NCBI GenBank assembly: GCA_027460615.1
Contig: JAPZAO010000004.1
Location: 1-33,505, forward strand
Source: Candidatus Methanoperedens sp.
GTDB lineage: Archaea > Halobacteriota > Methanosarcinia > Methanosarcinales > Methanoperedenaceae
Length of the DNA stretch: 33,505 nt
Direction: 5' to 3'
Shown one piece after another: positions 14,983-21,635 of this stretch (positions are counted from its first letter, which is position 1; every line of letters starts with the position of its first letter). The position numbers and the translations under genes were made by a program. Under the pieces are notes generated by a model, which made no database searches, was not told where the DNA came from, and was given only the letters and a program-made list of their open reading frames with translations.

Positions 14983-16224
14983 TTATGTGCCGTTACTGTG
15001 TGTTACTGTGGCTCCTGTCGCACTGTATCCTCCAGGGAACCATGTACCATCTGTGCCTTCATTCGCATCGAATGTAAGCGTTGAGGGTCTGGTGTAGCTG
15101 ATATCCACAGCGACGTGGGTATGACAGGCGATACATGCAGCATTGCTTGCTGGTTGCATCCTTCCGCCGAATACTCCGATATTCGGATTGTTCGGGTCAT
15201 TCTTTACAAACTCTTTGTGTACTTCTGCTTCACCACTGTCGAATACTTCATTGGTTATACCGCCAAATCCGCCTGCTGATAGAGCATATGTTCTGATATC
15301 ACCGGGTAATTCTGTACCATAATGGCATTGTGCGCAATAGGTTTCATCGTCAGCAGATGTCGCACCGAGTCTTGCTGTTTCATGGCCTGGCTGCGGGCTT
15401 GCGCCTGCATGGCAGTCCATACATGCAACAAGTGATGCTGCGTGATACCTGCTTCCAGCGTTGACTGTTCTTGAGCCTGCTCCGGTAAGGTTTACTGCTG
15501 GCTGTGATGTGGGTCCTGTTACACCTGTTGTATCCCATGAGACAAGTGCCGGGTTGAATGCACTATCTTTCGTTAATGGATTCGTGTCATATGGTGCTCC
15601 AGCGCTTGCATTATACAATGGGTATATTGTTCCTCTAGCGACAAAGACTACAGTCCCAAGACCTGAGGTCTGGTTGATTATATCGGTTTGTCTTGCTCTG
15701 TTTGAAACAGTGTTGTTCCATGCAAAGACTGTAGCACTGTAATTCCATAAGCCGTCTGGATTGTACAATGGACTCAGGCTGCCTCCTGCTGTAGCCATAG
15801 TCGATACGTTTGTTACAAGTGGATTATTTGAAACAGTTGCCGGATACTTTTGGGCTTCATAATCTGCCGTCTTCATTACAAGGTATCTTCTTGCTGTTAC
15901 ACTTGCGCCTGTGCTGTTGAGGGCTGTTCCCTGATATTCAACAATTGCATAAGCACTGTCACCGCTTGACAGACCGATTTGCAGCCTGTGACAGAATTCA
16001 CACTTCATGTTAGCGTGCGGGCCGTTTGTTCCGGTTACTGTAGAATGTTCACTCTGTAACTCTGCCTGTATATCACCGTGACATTTAATACAATCGATCT
16101 GATTGCCTGTCGGGTCGATGTTAACAAAGCCATGTTGTCCTGCGAACAACGCCACCGTTGATGGCAGGGCGAACACGCCTACACTTACTAGCGCAACTAA
16201 GGCTAGACCTAATTTCGCATTCAT
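14983..16224 (-). CDS. Secreted pentahaem c-type cytochrome with large haem-free insert
   Basis: A 413-aa protein with a signal peptide (hydrophobic residues 4-28) and five CxxCH motifs at Cys45, 75, 268, 297 and 364. Additional His residues (for example 60, 70, 261, 281, 336, 370, 409) could complete bis-His ligation. Between haems 2 and 3 lies a stretch of about 185 residues without haem, rich in Ser, Thr, Asn, Val and Tyr and probably beta-sheet. It holds most of about eight Asn-X-Ser/Thr sequons, pointing to a glycosylated extracellular protein. There is no C-terminal membrane anchor. A role in extracellular electron transfer is likely; filament formation is possible but not shown. SD AGAGGTAA precedes the ATG. 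Confidence 0.9.
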   Translation of the reverse strand: MNAKLGLALVALVSVGVFALPSTVALFAGQHGFVNIDPTGNQIDCIKCHGDIQAELQSEHSTVTGTNGPHANMKCEFCHRLQIGLSSGDSAYAIVEYQGTALNSTGASVTARRYLVMKTADYEAQKYPATVSNNPLVTNVSTMATAGGSLSPLYNPDGLWNYSATVFAWNNTVSNRARQTDIINQTSGLGTVVFVARGTIYPLYNASAGAPYDTNPLTKDSAFNPALVSWDTTGVTGPTSQPAVNLTGAGSRTVNAGSRYHAASLVACMDCHAGASPQPGHETARLGATSADDETYCAQCHYGTELPGDIRTYALSAGGFGGITNEVFDSGEAEVHKEFVKNDPNNPNIGVFGGRMQPASNAACIACHTHVAVDISYTRPSTLTFDANEGTDGTWFPGGYSATGATVTHSNGT

Positions 16225-16590
16225 ATTTTTACCTCTTTATTTTTCCCCCGCTTTAAGCGGAGTTTTAATTTGTGTTTTTTTATCAGGTTTCCTCCTGAAT
16301 CTAAGGTTTCCTATCCTATTCCTTTGATGTTTCTAAAATCAAACATCTAAAAGATATTTGACCTTATGATCGTGATAAATTGTGGAAGGTTACTTCGTCT
16401 ATTTTGATCTTTTTTAGCTTCCATTTTAGATCATCTCTTTAGCATCATTACCTGCTAAGTCCGGGTTTCTGGCTTTTAATTCCTATCCCTTTGGAAAGAG
16501 TAAACAGAGCAGATAGCCCTGCACCAATCTTTCCTTACAGCCAGAAGATGTAAGATAATCTTCGTTGTATCCTATGTGTTAATTTATGCA
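16225..16590 (-). ncRNA. Predicted structured 5' leader of the pentahaem cytochrome
   Basis: No gene is seen in 16225-16884. If transcription starts near 16570 the mRNA has a leader of about 350 nt with several perfect stems: P1 16469-16474/16539-16544 (CTGGCT/AGCCAG) encloses P2 16493-16498/16529-16534 (GGAAAG/CTTTCC), which encloses P3 16509-16512/16519-16522. Next come hairpins 16439-16458 (TTAGCA/TGCTAA, 8-nt loop), 16326-16347 (GATGTTT/AAACATC) and 16248-16260 (CCGCTTTAAGCGG), the last just before the ribosome binding site. Nested order and perfect stems suggest a folded regulatory RNA. It matches no riboswitch consensus that I can place. Confidence 0.4.
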
Positions 16591-16592
16591 TC

Positions 16593-16605
16593 TAATATAA
16601 TAAAA
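16593..16605 (-). promoter_or_regulatory. Candidate TATA box for the pentahaem cytochrome
   Basis: The minus strand reads TTTTATTATATTA, lying 20 bases downstream of the operator array at 16625-16669. This is the expected order of an upstream regulator site and a core promoter. Start of transcription would be near 16570. Confidence 0.4.
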
Positions 16606-16624
16606 GGTATAACCGGTTCTTATG

Positions 16625-16669
16625 AATGAGAATCATTAATGAGAATCATTGAGATTATGATTATCATTT
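16625..16669. promoter_or_regulatory. Iron-box-like operator array
   Basis: AATGAGAATCATT occurs twice in perfect tandem (16625-16637 and 16638-16650), each a near palindrome with arms AATGA/TCATT. A third related site, ATGATTATCATTT, follows at 16657-16669. The pattern closely resembles Fur or DtxR boxes built from TGA...TCA arms around AAT. It sits upstream of the candidate cytochrome promoter, suggesting metal-dependent control of a haem-rich, iron-demanding protein. Which regulator binds is not shown by the window. Confidence 0.6.
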
Positions 16670-16884
16670 TGAAGAAAACACGACATTGCAAACAACTTAA
16701 TATTTATTTTGACATTATCACCGGTGTTTCAATTTAATACCAATTTTGTATATTTCATCAGATTCCTGAATCGTGAAAATGCCATTACCCACCTTTAACA
16801 ATACTGTTATTTAGACAATTAACATCAACATAAGCTTATTTCTGGATATACCGTTCATCAATTTCTTCTCCGATTATGGATTTT

Positions 16885-17262
16885 TCATTTCGATTTGAAC
16901 CTTTGCCATACCCTTAAAATCTTAGTTATGTGATCCATCCTTTTAAGATCGATGGAAAACTTCCCATCATGAAAGCTCACAGTGGCTTCATTGACCAGAC
17001 ATCTATAATACTTTTCTTCGTTACCTGAGAGATTGATAGTAGTTTTCACATTTTCTATCATCTCAGAATTTTCAAGAAGTTTGAGTTTCCTGTAAACAGT
17101 AGCTAAAGGTATGTTAAGTTCCTTGCTTAATTCAAGCGCCGAACATTCTTTAATCGAAGTCAAACTCAAAATTTCGTCTATATACTTATTTCCCAGAAGT
17201 TCTAAAAATTCGCTTACGCCGTCCGTCGATTGCGCGTTACTTTGCAATTGATTATCGGGCAT
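16885..17262 (-). CDS. Winged helix-turn-helix transcription regulator
   Basis: A 125-aa protein with an ArsR/TrmB-like winged HTH: GNKYIDEILSLTSIKECSAL, then ELSKELNIPLATVYRKLKLL as the HTH, with VYRKLKLLE as recognition helix, and a short wing. The ~45-residue C-terminal part (SFHDGKFSIDLKRMDHITKI) may form the dimer or sensor region; no obvious metal-binding Cys cluster is present. An earlier in-frame ATG exists at 17280, but AGGTGAT stands directly in front of the ATG at 17262, which I prefer. It lies upstream of the cytochrome region on the same strand and is a candidate regulator of it. Confidence 0.8.
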   Translation of the reverse strand: MPDNQLQSNAQSTDGVSEFLELLGNKYIDEILSLTSIKECSALELSKELNIPLATVYRKLKLLENSEMIENVKTTINLSGNEEKYYRCLVNEATVSFHDGKFSIDLKRMDHITKILRVWQRFKSK

Positions 17263-17266
17263 AATA

Positions 17267-17425
17267 TCACCTAAAAGCATTCCCGGCTATGATCCCGGAT
17301 TTGTGTGAGTTTTCCCGGCAAGAGTGGCGGGGATATAACCTTAATCTCTCAGATGCTCTTTCATTGATATGCAGTGCCAGCCTCTTTGAAAGTGACAATT
17401 GTACCTGAATGTCACTAATAGTCAT
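17267..17425 (-). CDS. Possible 52-aa ORF coupled to the regulator
   Basis: An ATG at 17425 preceded by GGAG (GGATAGGAGTTGAATGA) opens a 52-codon frame whose TGA lies inside the AGGTGAT ribosome binding site of the regulator, as expected for translational coupling. The product begins MTISDIQVQLSLSKRLAL and turns into low-complexity, Arg/Ser/His-rich sequence, so it might be a decayed gene start. No family recognised. Confidence 0.3.
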   Translation of the reverse strand: MTISDIQVQLSLSKRLALHINERASERLRLYPRHSCRENSHKSGIIAGNAFR

Positions 17426-17480
17426 TCATTCAACTCCTATCCTTTGTTCCCAGTGCTATCTCTATGTTAAACTATCCAGT

Positions 17481-17517
17481 CGTTTTTCCCCGTTTTTTTA
17501 CGTTTTTGACCGTTTTT
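17481..17517. repeat. Four CGTTTTT units at exact 10-bp spacing (phased A-tracts)
   Basis: CGTTTTT begins at 17481, 17491, 17501 and 17511, one DNA turn apart. Runs of five to seven A/T at helical spacing are the classic cause of intrinsic DNA bending. The array lies about 220 bp upstream of the regulator start and 10 bp from the palindrome at 17527-17547. Confidence 0.7.
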
Positions 17518-17526
17518 GGTGAACTA

Positions 17527-17547
17527 AAAGATAAACACCTTATCTTT
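17527..17547. promoter_or_regulatory. Perfect palindrome AAAGATAA-N5-TTATCTTT
   Basis: An exact 8-bp dyad with a 5-base centre (ACACC), immediately beside the phased A-tracts and upstream of the winged-helix regulator. Probably an operator; a hairpin in a transcript is the alternative. Confidence 0.5.
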
Positions 17548-17851
17548 CCAATATAACTTCTTAACTTATAGGATATAAATATTTTTAAAATTTTCAATAT
17601 ATATATTTATTAAATAATATTTATATATAAATAATTAAGCTTCCAGATTATACACTCCTAGTTTTTCTATTAATAGTTATTATAATGAATTTTATATTAC
17701 CACAACTGTCTAAATCTATTCTCTGAAATGATAACCGATGTCTAACGATATATATCATAACTAATATCTAAATTATTGATGGTGAGTTACTAATCCTATC
17801 CACAATATTAGTTTATGTGTTTTCACCTAAACACAACCACCATCTTTCTTC
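17548..17851. other. Very AT-rich intergenic DNA
   Basis: About 300 bases with no gene. It includes nearly pure A/T sequence at 17571-17640 with a 10-bp inverted repeat TATAAATATT (17574-17583) / AATATTTATA (17616-17625), and many possible TATA elements for the regulator. At 17816-17835 TGTGTTT/AAACACA forms a perfect 7-bp hairpin with a 6-nt loop, 16 bases after the stop of the 201-aa gene, perhaps its 3' end. Confidence 0.5.
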
Positions 17852-18457
17852 TTACATAATACTTTTGTTTAAGAAATCAGTCGTTAATAATGCCTTAGCT
17901 CGAGTTTGTTTAACACTCGTTGAGCTAAGTTTATCCATCATGTCGCCTATCAACACAAACAAACCTGTCAGGATAAGGAAAGCCATTATAACCGAATCCG
18001 GCGACGGGGGTGTCATCCCGTAGGCAGCCATCAGATTTGCCCTCATTGCCATAATGCCACCCGCGCAGTGCGCAACCAGAAAACCGGTGATTGTCCAGTA
18101 TGTATTTGTTTGTCTGGATATAATCCATACCATGAGCAATATAATAAACCCAAAGCATATTTTAAAAGAGATAATACCCGGCGCACCAGATGATGCATAA
18201 AAAAACTGCAAAATCGGATTTGATTCCCTCATTACACCCGTCTTTTCAATCATGTAAGCTGCAGTTACACCATCTCCGACCCCGTAAGTCAAAAATGATA
18301 GTAAGAACATGAGACGTTGGAGGTTTGCTGTACTTATAAAATATTTTATTAACAACATGATGAAGTCAGATATGTAAACTGGTGTAGTCATTGATGTGCC
18401 ATCTGCTATATCACCAGTTAATGTTTTTTGAACTGTCATCCCGGGATTAGCTTTCAT
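17852..18457 (-). CDS. Predicted four-helix membrane protein
   Basis: A 201-aa protein with about four hydrophobic helices after a polar N-terminus of ~45 residues: LQRLMFLLSFLTYGVGDGVT, ISFKICFGFIILLMVWII, WTITGFLVAHCAGGIMAM and VIMAFLILTGLFVLIGDMM. The YGVGDGVTAAYMIEKTG - RESNP pattern in the first helix and loop resembles DUF5658-type archaeal membrane proteins, which is a loose match only. The last ~25 residues are basic and cytoplasmic. It lies downstream of the RHH protein on the same strand with a 21-bp gap, so it is probably co-transcribed with it. Function unknown. Confidence 0.75.
   Translation of the reverse strand: MKANPGMTVQKTLTGDIADGTSMTTPVYISDFIMLLIKYFISTANLQRLMFLLSFLTYGVGDGVTAAYMIEKTGVMRESNPILQFFYASSGAPGIISFKICFGFIILLMVWIISRQTNTYWTITGFLVAHCAGGIMAMRANLMAAYGMTPPSPDSVIMAFLILTGLFVLIGDMMDKLSSTSVKQTRAKALLTTDFLNKSIM
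17894..17929. repeat. Inverted repeat inside the 3' end of the 201-aa gene
   Basis: CTTAGCTC (17894-17901) and GAGCTAAG (17922-17929) are exact complements, with GAGT/ACTC able to extend the stem inward past a 3-base bulge. An imperfect 12-bp hairpin within coding sequence near the stop is unusual and may mark RNA processing or an old element end. Confidence 0.45.
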
Positions 18458-18478
18458 ATTTGAAGTATAACCGAAGCA

Positions 18479-19513
18479 TCAGTCTAAATTTTCTGCCTGT
18501 CCCTCATTTGTCTGCACTACAGGACTCATCACAATCAGGTTTTCAGAGCACCGGGATTTATATTTGGTGCCGTTGGAGTTAAGCACATTCAAAAGAATTT
18601 TTTCTATTGCATTTATAGCACGCACATCCGTATTCCCATGATAGATATACAATGTATTCTCGTTCACATCGATTCTTTCCACAATCCCCATGAATTCATA
18701 CACAGATTTCATCGTCGGGATAAGTATTTCCAGCGGTATGTCACGTATCGGGATCTTATGAATTGCCTCTATAGGCGCTGTGAGATAACTTGGCGCCTCT
18801 TTTCCTATTAACAGTTCATTATAATAATTTTTTGGAATGGTTACCATGTTATAATTGGTCTGTTTATAGAGATTGACAATACATTTCCAGAATTCCTGCT
18901 TTTTCACAATTTCGCATGCTATATCGTCCATATCCCCAAAATAATTGACAAGAGATTGCCTGGCAAGATTCGTATTCGCCTGTTTCTTGAAACTAATCGT
19001 GATTTTGTTGGACATCTTTTTCAGTGATACGATTTCCTGCTTTTTATGCGTGATTAAATAAGAAGAAATCATTCCACCGAGAAATTCCATTTTATATATG
19101 CTGTTCCCGGAAAGAGTGACCTTCACATGCAATGGATGAACGTTATCATCGTAATCATCTATTTTTATAGTGGTCTGCCAGCTCACACCTGATGTCATAT
19201 CATCAAGATACCGCTCAAGGTCGGAGAGCATCACTATCTTTGCCGGGTCTATAATGCTGTTGAGATGTTCGGTATCTATCAGCCTGCCGCGGGCCTGTTT
19301 GATCAGCCAGTAAACAATTGTTTCTGTGAAGTTGTAGTCTGTTTTTAACCCGTCTATAAGTTTATTTACAGCTTCAGGATCTTTTGTCATTATATCTATA
19401 AGGTCTATTATTTCACGCATCGCAGCGCTGAAATTCCCATTATGTTTTCGGACAAGCGGCTCCAGTTTCTGGAGGTGTCCTGTTTCCAACGATATGTTTT
19501 TTCTTATAGACAT
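18479..19513 (-). CDS. Ribbon-helix-helix protein with large C-terminal domain
   Basis: A 344-aa protein. The first ~45 residues (MSIRKNISLETGHLQKLEPL ... NFSAAMREIIDLID) fit a ribbon-helix-helix DNA-binding unit: a short strand RKNISL followed by two helices. The remaining ~300 residues hold two alpha/beta blocks: 110-190 with strands VKVTLSG and ITISFKK, and 250-340 with ENTLYIYHG and ENLIVMSP. These could be a sensor or dimer domain, but I know no family for them. SD AAGGA precedes the ATG. An 8-bp inverted repeat made of TGTGAA motifs lies 55-135 bp upstream, and related motifs occur before other genes nearby, so it may be an autoregulator and local regulator. Confidence 0.75.
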   Translation of the reverse strand: MSIRKNISLETGHLQKLEPLVRKHNGNFSAAMREIIDLIDIMTKDPEAVNKLIDGLKTDYNFTETIVYWLIKQARGRLIDTEHLNSIIDPAKIVMLSDLERYLDDMTSGVSWQTTIKIDDYDDNVHPLHVKVTLSGNSIYKMEFLGGMISSYLITHKKQEIVSLKKMSNKITISFKKQANTNLARQSLVNYFGDMDDIACEIVKKQEFWKCIVNLYKQTNYNMVTIPKNYYNELLIGKEAPSYLTAPIEAIHKIPIRDIPLEILIPTMKSVYEFMGIVERIDVNENTLYIYHGNTDVRAINAIEKILLNVLNSNGTKYKSRCSENLIVMSPVVQTNEGQAENLD

Positions 19514-19568
19514 AAAAACGTCCTTTTAGCGCGCAAAACGTTCTATGGTTCACCTGAATATAAACGAA

Positions 19569-19646
19569 GTTGTGAAATTTGTGTGAATAGTGAAAAAATG
19601 AATAATGAAAACCATATTAAATCCATGTATCACACTTATTCACAAC
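19569..19646. promoter_or_regulatory. TGTGAA-type operator pair upstream of the RHH gene
   Basis: GTTGTGAA (19569-19576) and TTCACAAC (19639-19646) are exact complements. The left site reads TGTGAA-N4-GTGTGAATAG and the right one, on the other strand, TGTGAA-N3-GTGTGAT. They flank the divergent starts of the RHH gene and the 62-aa membrane protein. Confidence 0.55.
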
Positions 19647-19693
19647 AGTAGTTTTATCCTTGAGAAGCTGTTTGGTATAAGGAAGACTAAAAT

Positions 19694-19882
19694 ATGGTAT
19701 CCAAAAATATTACAATCCTTAGTTTTTTACTTCCTATTGCCATGACTTTAGGCACCAGCCTTGCAATATTTTTTTATGAATATTATTCATTGACAATGCT
19801 TATTCTGTATGCAGTCGGAGGATTGTTGCTCTGCATATATGTTTTAGTATTAAGGGCTGACCGGCACAGGTCTGTAAGGTAG
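19694..19882 (+). CDS. 62-aa two-helix membrane protein
   Basis: Two hydrophobic helices (ITILSFLLPIAMTLGTSLAI and LTMLILYAVGGLLLCIYVLVL) joined by a short FYEYYS loop, ending in a basic tail RADRHRSVR. A GGAAG site lies 9 bases before the ATG. It is divergent from the RHH gene and shares the motif-bearing 180-bp intergenic region. Function unknown; too small for a transporter alone, possibly a regulatory subunit. Confidence 0.6.
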   Translation: MVSKNITILSFLLPIAMTLGTSLAIFFYEYYSLTMLILYAVGGLLLCIYVLVLRADRHRSVR

Positions 19883-19923
19883 ATCCTGATTGAAACAGTC
19901 AAAATTATAATCCTGTGATGTTT

Positions 19924-20499
19924 TCAGACACCGGCAACAAGTTTTATTTTGGAGCCGCAATACGGGCATATGAGCCAGCTCGGCTCGATGTTTTTCTTAC
20001 AGAATGAACATGTCTTGGCAACTTCCACTTTCTTTATCAATTGGCTGCCGCAATATGAACAATTATTCCATTTGGGGTCTATAAGGTTCTGGCATTTATC
20101 ACAGAGCTTATATGTCGAAGCCCATTTCTGGCTCTTTAACTCAATCCCGCATTTGGTACAGAACCTGTAAGAAACGACTACGCGTTCCCCGCATGAAGTG
20201 CACATGGGAACATCGTGCATCAGCGTCGGATTGAGTTTCTTTTTAAGGTTCTCAAGGCACACGCCGGCTTCACGCTTTACCATTTCCTCAGGGTCTTTTT
20301 CTGCCTGCATCTCGATAATCCTGACAAGACTCTTGGTAAAATCAGGCATTTCCATATCCATTTTTGCAAAATCCACCTTATCCTGGTTTATCGAAGAAGA
20401 AATGTATTTCAGGGTCATGAAGCGCGTGGCGACTATTTTACTTTCAAGCTTTTCAAGCATGTGCCGCCGTTCTTCTTCGGATAATATCTTGCCGCCCAT
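19924..20499 (-). CDS. Triple zinc-ribbon protein
   Basis: A 191-aa protein. Residues 1-95 are helical and charged (EEERRHMLEKLESKI ...). Residues 100-181 carry six CxxC pairs: C100/C103, C114/C117, C133/C136, C147/C150, C164/C167 and C178/C181, giving three zinc ribbons in a row (double zinc-ribbon, DZR style). Such modules mediate protein or nucleic-acid contacts. It begins one base after the stop of the membrane gene at 20501-20821 and is the last gene of a three-gene operon. The combination with two small membrane proteins suggests a membrane-linked adaptor, but this is inference. Confidence 0.82.
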   Translation of the reverse strand: MGGKILSEEERRHMLEKLESKIVATRFMTLKYISSSINQDKVDFAKMDMEMPDFTKSLVRIIEMQAEKDPEEMVKREAGVCLENLKKKLNPTLMHDVPMCTSCGERVVVSYRFCTKCGIELKSQKWASTYKLCDKCQNLIDPKWNNCSYCGSQLIKKVEVAKTCSFCKKNIEPSWLICPYCGSKIKLVAGV

Positions 20500-20500
20500 A

Positions 20501-20821
20501 CTATTCCGTTATCTCCTCAATCGATATGGATAGTAGTATCGCGAACACAAAAAACAGAATCAGTGTCACCGATAATAAAGCCTCAAAAACCGGATAGAAC
20601 CCTTCAAAAATAATAGTTCCGATAGAGCCGACCGCCCTTGTAATACCAAGCAATATGAAAAGATTGGCCATTATTATGAAATTCTTCCACATCAGGTCCA
20701 TAGTCTTTAAGCCTTTCAGTTCTCTTGAAATCCCGACAAGTAAATGAAAGGAAAGAACGCTGCAAACCATTACTATCATGGATGCAATAGAATTCAGGAC
20801 AACAAAGAATTCTTCATTCAT
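20501..20821 (-). CDS. Small membrane protein (operon with zinc-ribbon protein)
   Basis: A 106-aa protein with three likely transmembrane helices: EFFVVLNSIASMIVMVCSVL, WKNFIIMANLFILLGITRAV and FEALLSVTLILFFVFAILL. A frame open further upstream exists, but the ATG at 20821 is preceded by a perfect AAGGAGGATT and overlaps the end of the upstream gene by 8 bases, so I use it. Both neighbours have the same strand and tight spacing. Layout resembles the second half of the 159-aa neighbour, so the two may be distant paralogues forming a heteromer. Function unknown. Confidence 0.72.
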   Translation of the reverse strand: MNEEFFVVLNSIASMIVMVCSVLSFHLLVGISRELKGLKTMDLMWKNFIIMANLFILLGITRAVGSIGTIIFEGFYPVFEALLSVTLILFFVFAILLSISIEEITE

Positions 20822-21293
20822 CTGAATCCTCCTTGCTGAACACACTCCACGGCTCATTACGCATCGCATTTATAATCTTCCGAAGCCCGAAAAGAAGTAT
20901 TACGAATACAAGAACCTCTATAACCGGGTCGAGAATCCTTACAATCGCATAATAAGTATTCAGGGCATCCGCTGATATGGCAATTTCATGCTCGGCTCTT
21001 TGCACTGTCAGGACATCCAGCAAAATACCAAAAGCCATTATGACATTCCAGAACACGAACAAAACCATGGAAATCGAAAGGTATTTCCAGGTCTCGGACC
21101 CTTTTTCCGCTCTCTGCCACAATCCTGCTGCCAGGTAAGTCGCACCGCACATGCCAAGAAGGAACGAAATTAACCTTACGATTGTCCCGCTGATGTCAAT
21201 CCCGTTACTTATGCCGTAGGCAGCCCGGGCGACATCCAAGTCAGCCAATAATAATAAAAAAACGCCAACTGTGGTTATTGTTCGTTTATTCAT
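20814..21293 (-). CDS. Membrane protein, four helices, first gene of a three-gene operon
   Basis: A 159-aa protein. The first helix (TTVGVFLLLLADLDVARA) may be a cleaved signal peptide; three further helices follow: IVRLISFLLGMCGATYLAAG, YLSISMVLFVFWNVIMAFGI and VIEVLVFVILLFGLRKI, with a short acidic C-terminus. The ATG has only a weak AAGGT site upstream; a TGTGAA-N4-GTGTGTAATG motif lies 73 bp before it. Co-transcribed with the next membrane gene (8-base overlap) and the triple zinc-ribbon gene. No family recognised. Confidence 0.75.
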   Translation of the reverse strand: MNKRTITTVGVFLLLLADLDVARAAYGISNGIDISGTIVRLISFLLGMCGATYLAAGLWQRAEKGSETWKYLSISMVLFVFWNVIMAFGILLDVLTVQRAEHEIAISADALNTYYAIVRILDPVIEVLVFVILLFGLRKIINAMRNEPWSVFSKEDSDE

Positions 21294-21365
21294 GATATCA
21301 AGAACCTTAATCGTTTTTATTCTGAATTTAAACTTAATGTTAATTAATCAGGATATAAACCAATT

Positions 21366-21385
21366 TGTGAAAAACGTGTGTAATG
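21366..21385. promoter_or_regulatory. TGTGAA-N4-GTGTGTAATG motif upstream of the membrane operon
   Basis: A copy of the motif found near the RHH gene and in front of the two-CW gene; the last ten bases, GTGTGTAATG, are identical to the copy at 21659-21678. It lies between the two-CW gene stop and the membrane operon start. Confidence 0.5.
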
Positions 21386-21405
21386 GCCGAAAACAGGCGC
21401 GAAGA

Positions 21406-21621
21406 TTACATCTTAACGGATTTATACCAATCGCAAACCATGCATGTGCCATGTTTCTGGGCATCTGTGCCCTGGACTTTGCCTCCGCAGAATGTTCCTG
21501 CAACCGTCCAGCAGTCCTTTCCATGATGTGGATATGCCGGGCATACGCCCATTTCTTTAACTTTTATTCCGCCAAGTTCTCTGCCGCATTTCTTAAGTTC
21601 CCAACAATTTTTCGGTGCCAT
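21406..21621 (-). CDS. Two-CW domain cysteine-rich protein
   Basis: A 71-aa protein with the two-CW pattern: NCWELKKCGRE near the N-terminus, GVCPAYPHHGKDCWTVAGTFCGGK in two parts in the middle, and CMVCDWYK at the end, with eight cysteines and the two Cys-Trp pairs that name the family. In bacteria and archaea the domain occurs alone or attached to sensor proteins and may bind metal or a redox cofactor; its role is not established. The ATG is preceded by a poor ribosome binding site. A 9-bp inverted repeat with TGTGAA arms sits directly upstream. Confidence 0.85.
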   Translation of the reverse strand: MAPKNCWELKKCGRELGGIKVKEMGVCPAYPHHGKDCWTVAGTFCGGKVQGTDAQKHGTCMVCDWYKSVKM

Positions 21622-21635
21622 ATGTATGAGGTTGT

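Noticed and set aside
16439-16544. Cobalamin or cyclic-di-GMP riboswitch in the cytochrome leader
   Set aside because: AGCCAG near CCCGG is a faint likeness to a B12 box, but the other conserved boxes are missing and the stem layout differs; kept only as an unnamed structured RNA.
17481-17517. CRISPR array or short tandem repeat locus
   Set aside because: The 10-bp period with a 7-bp core is far too short for CRISPR; it fits phased A-tracts.
17571-17640. Replication origin in the AT-rich stretch
   Set aside because: No Orc1/Cdc6-type ORB repeats and no orc1/cdc6 gene nearby; AT content alone is not enough.
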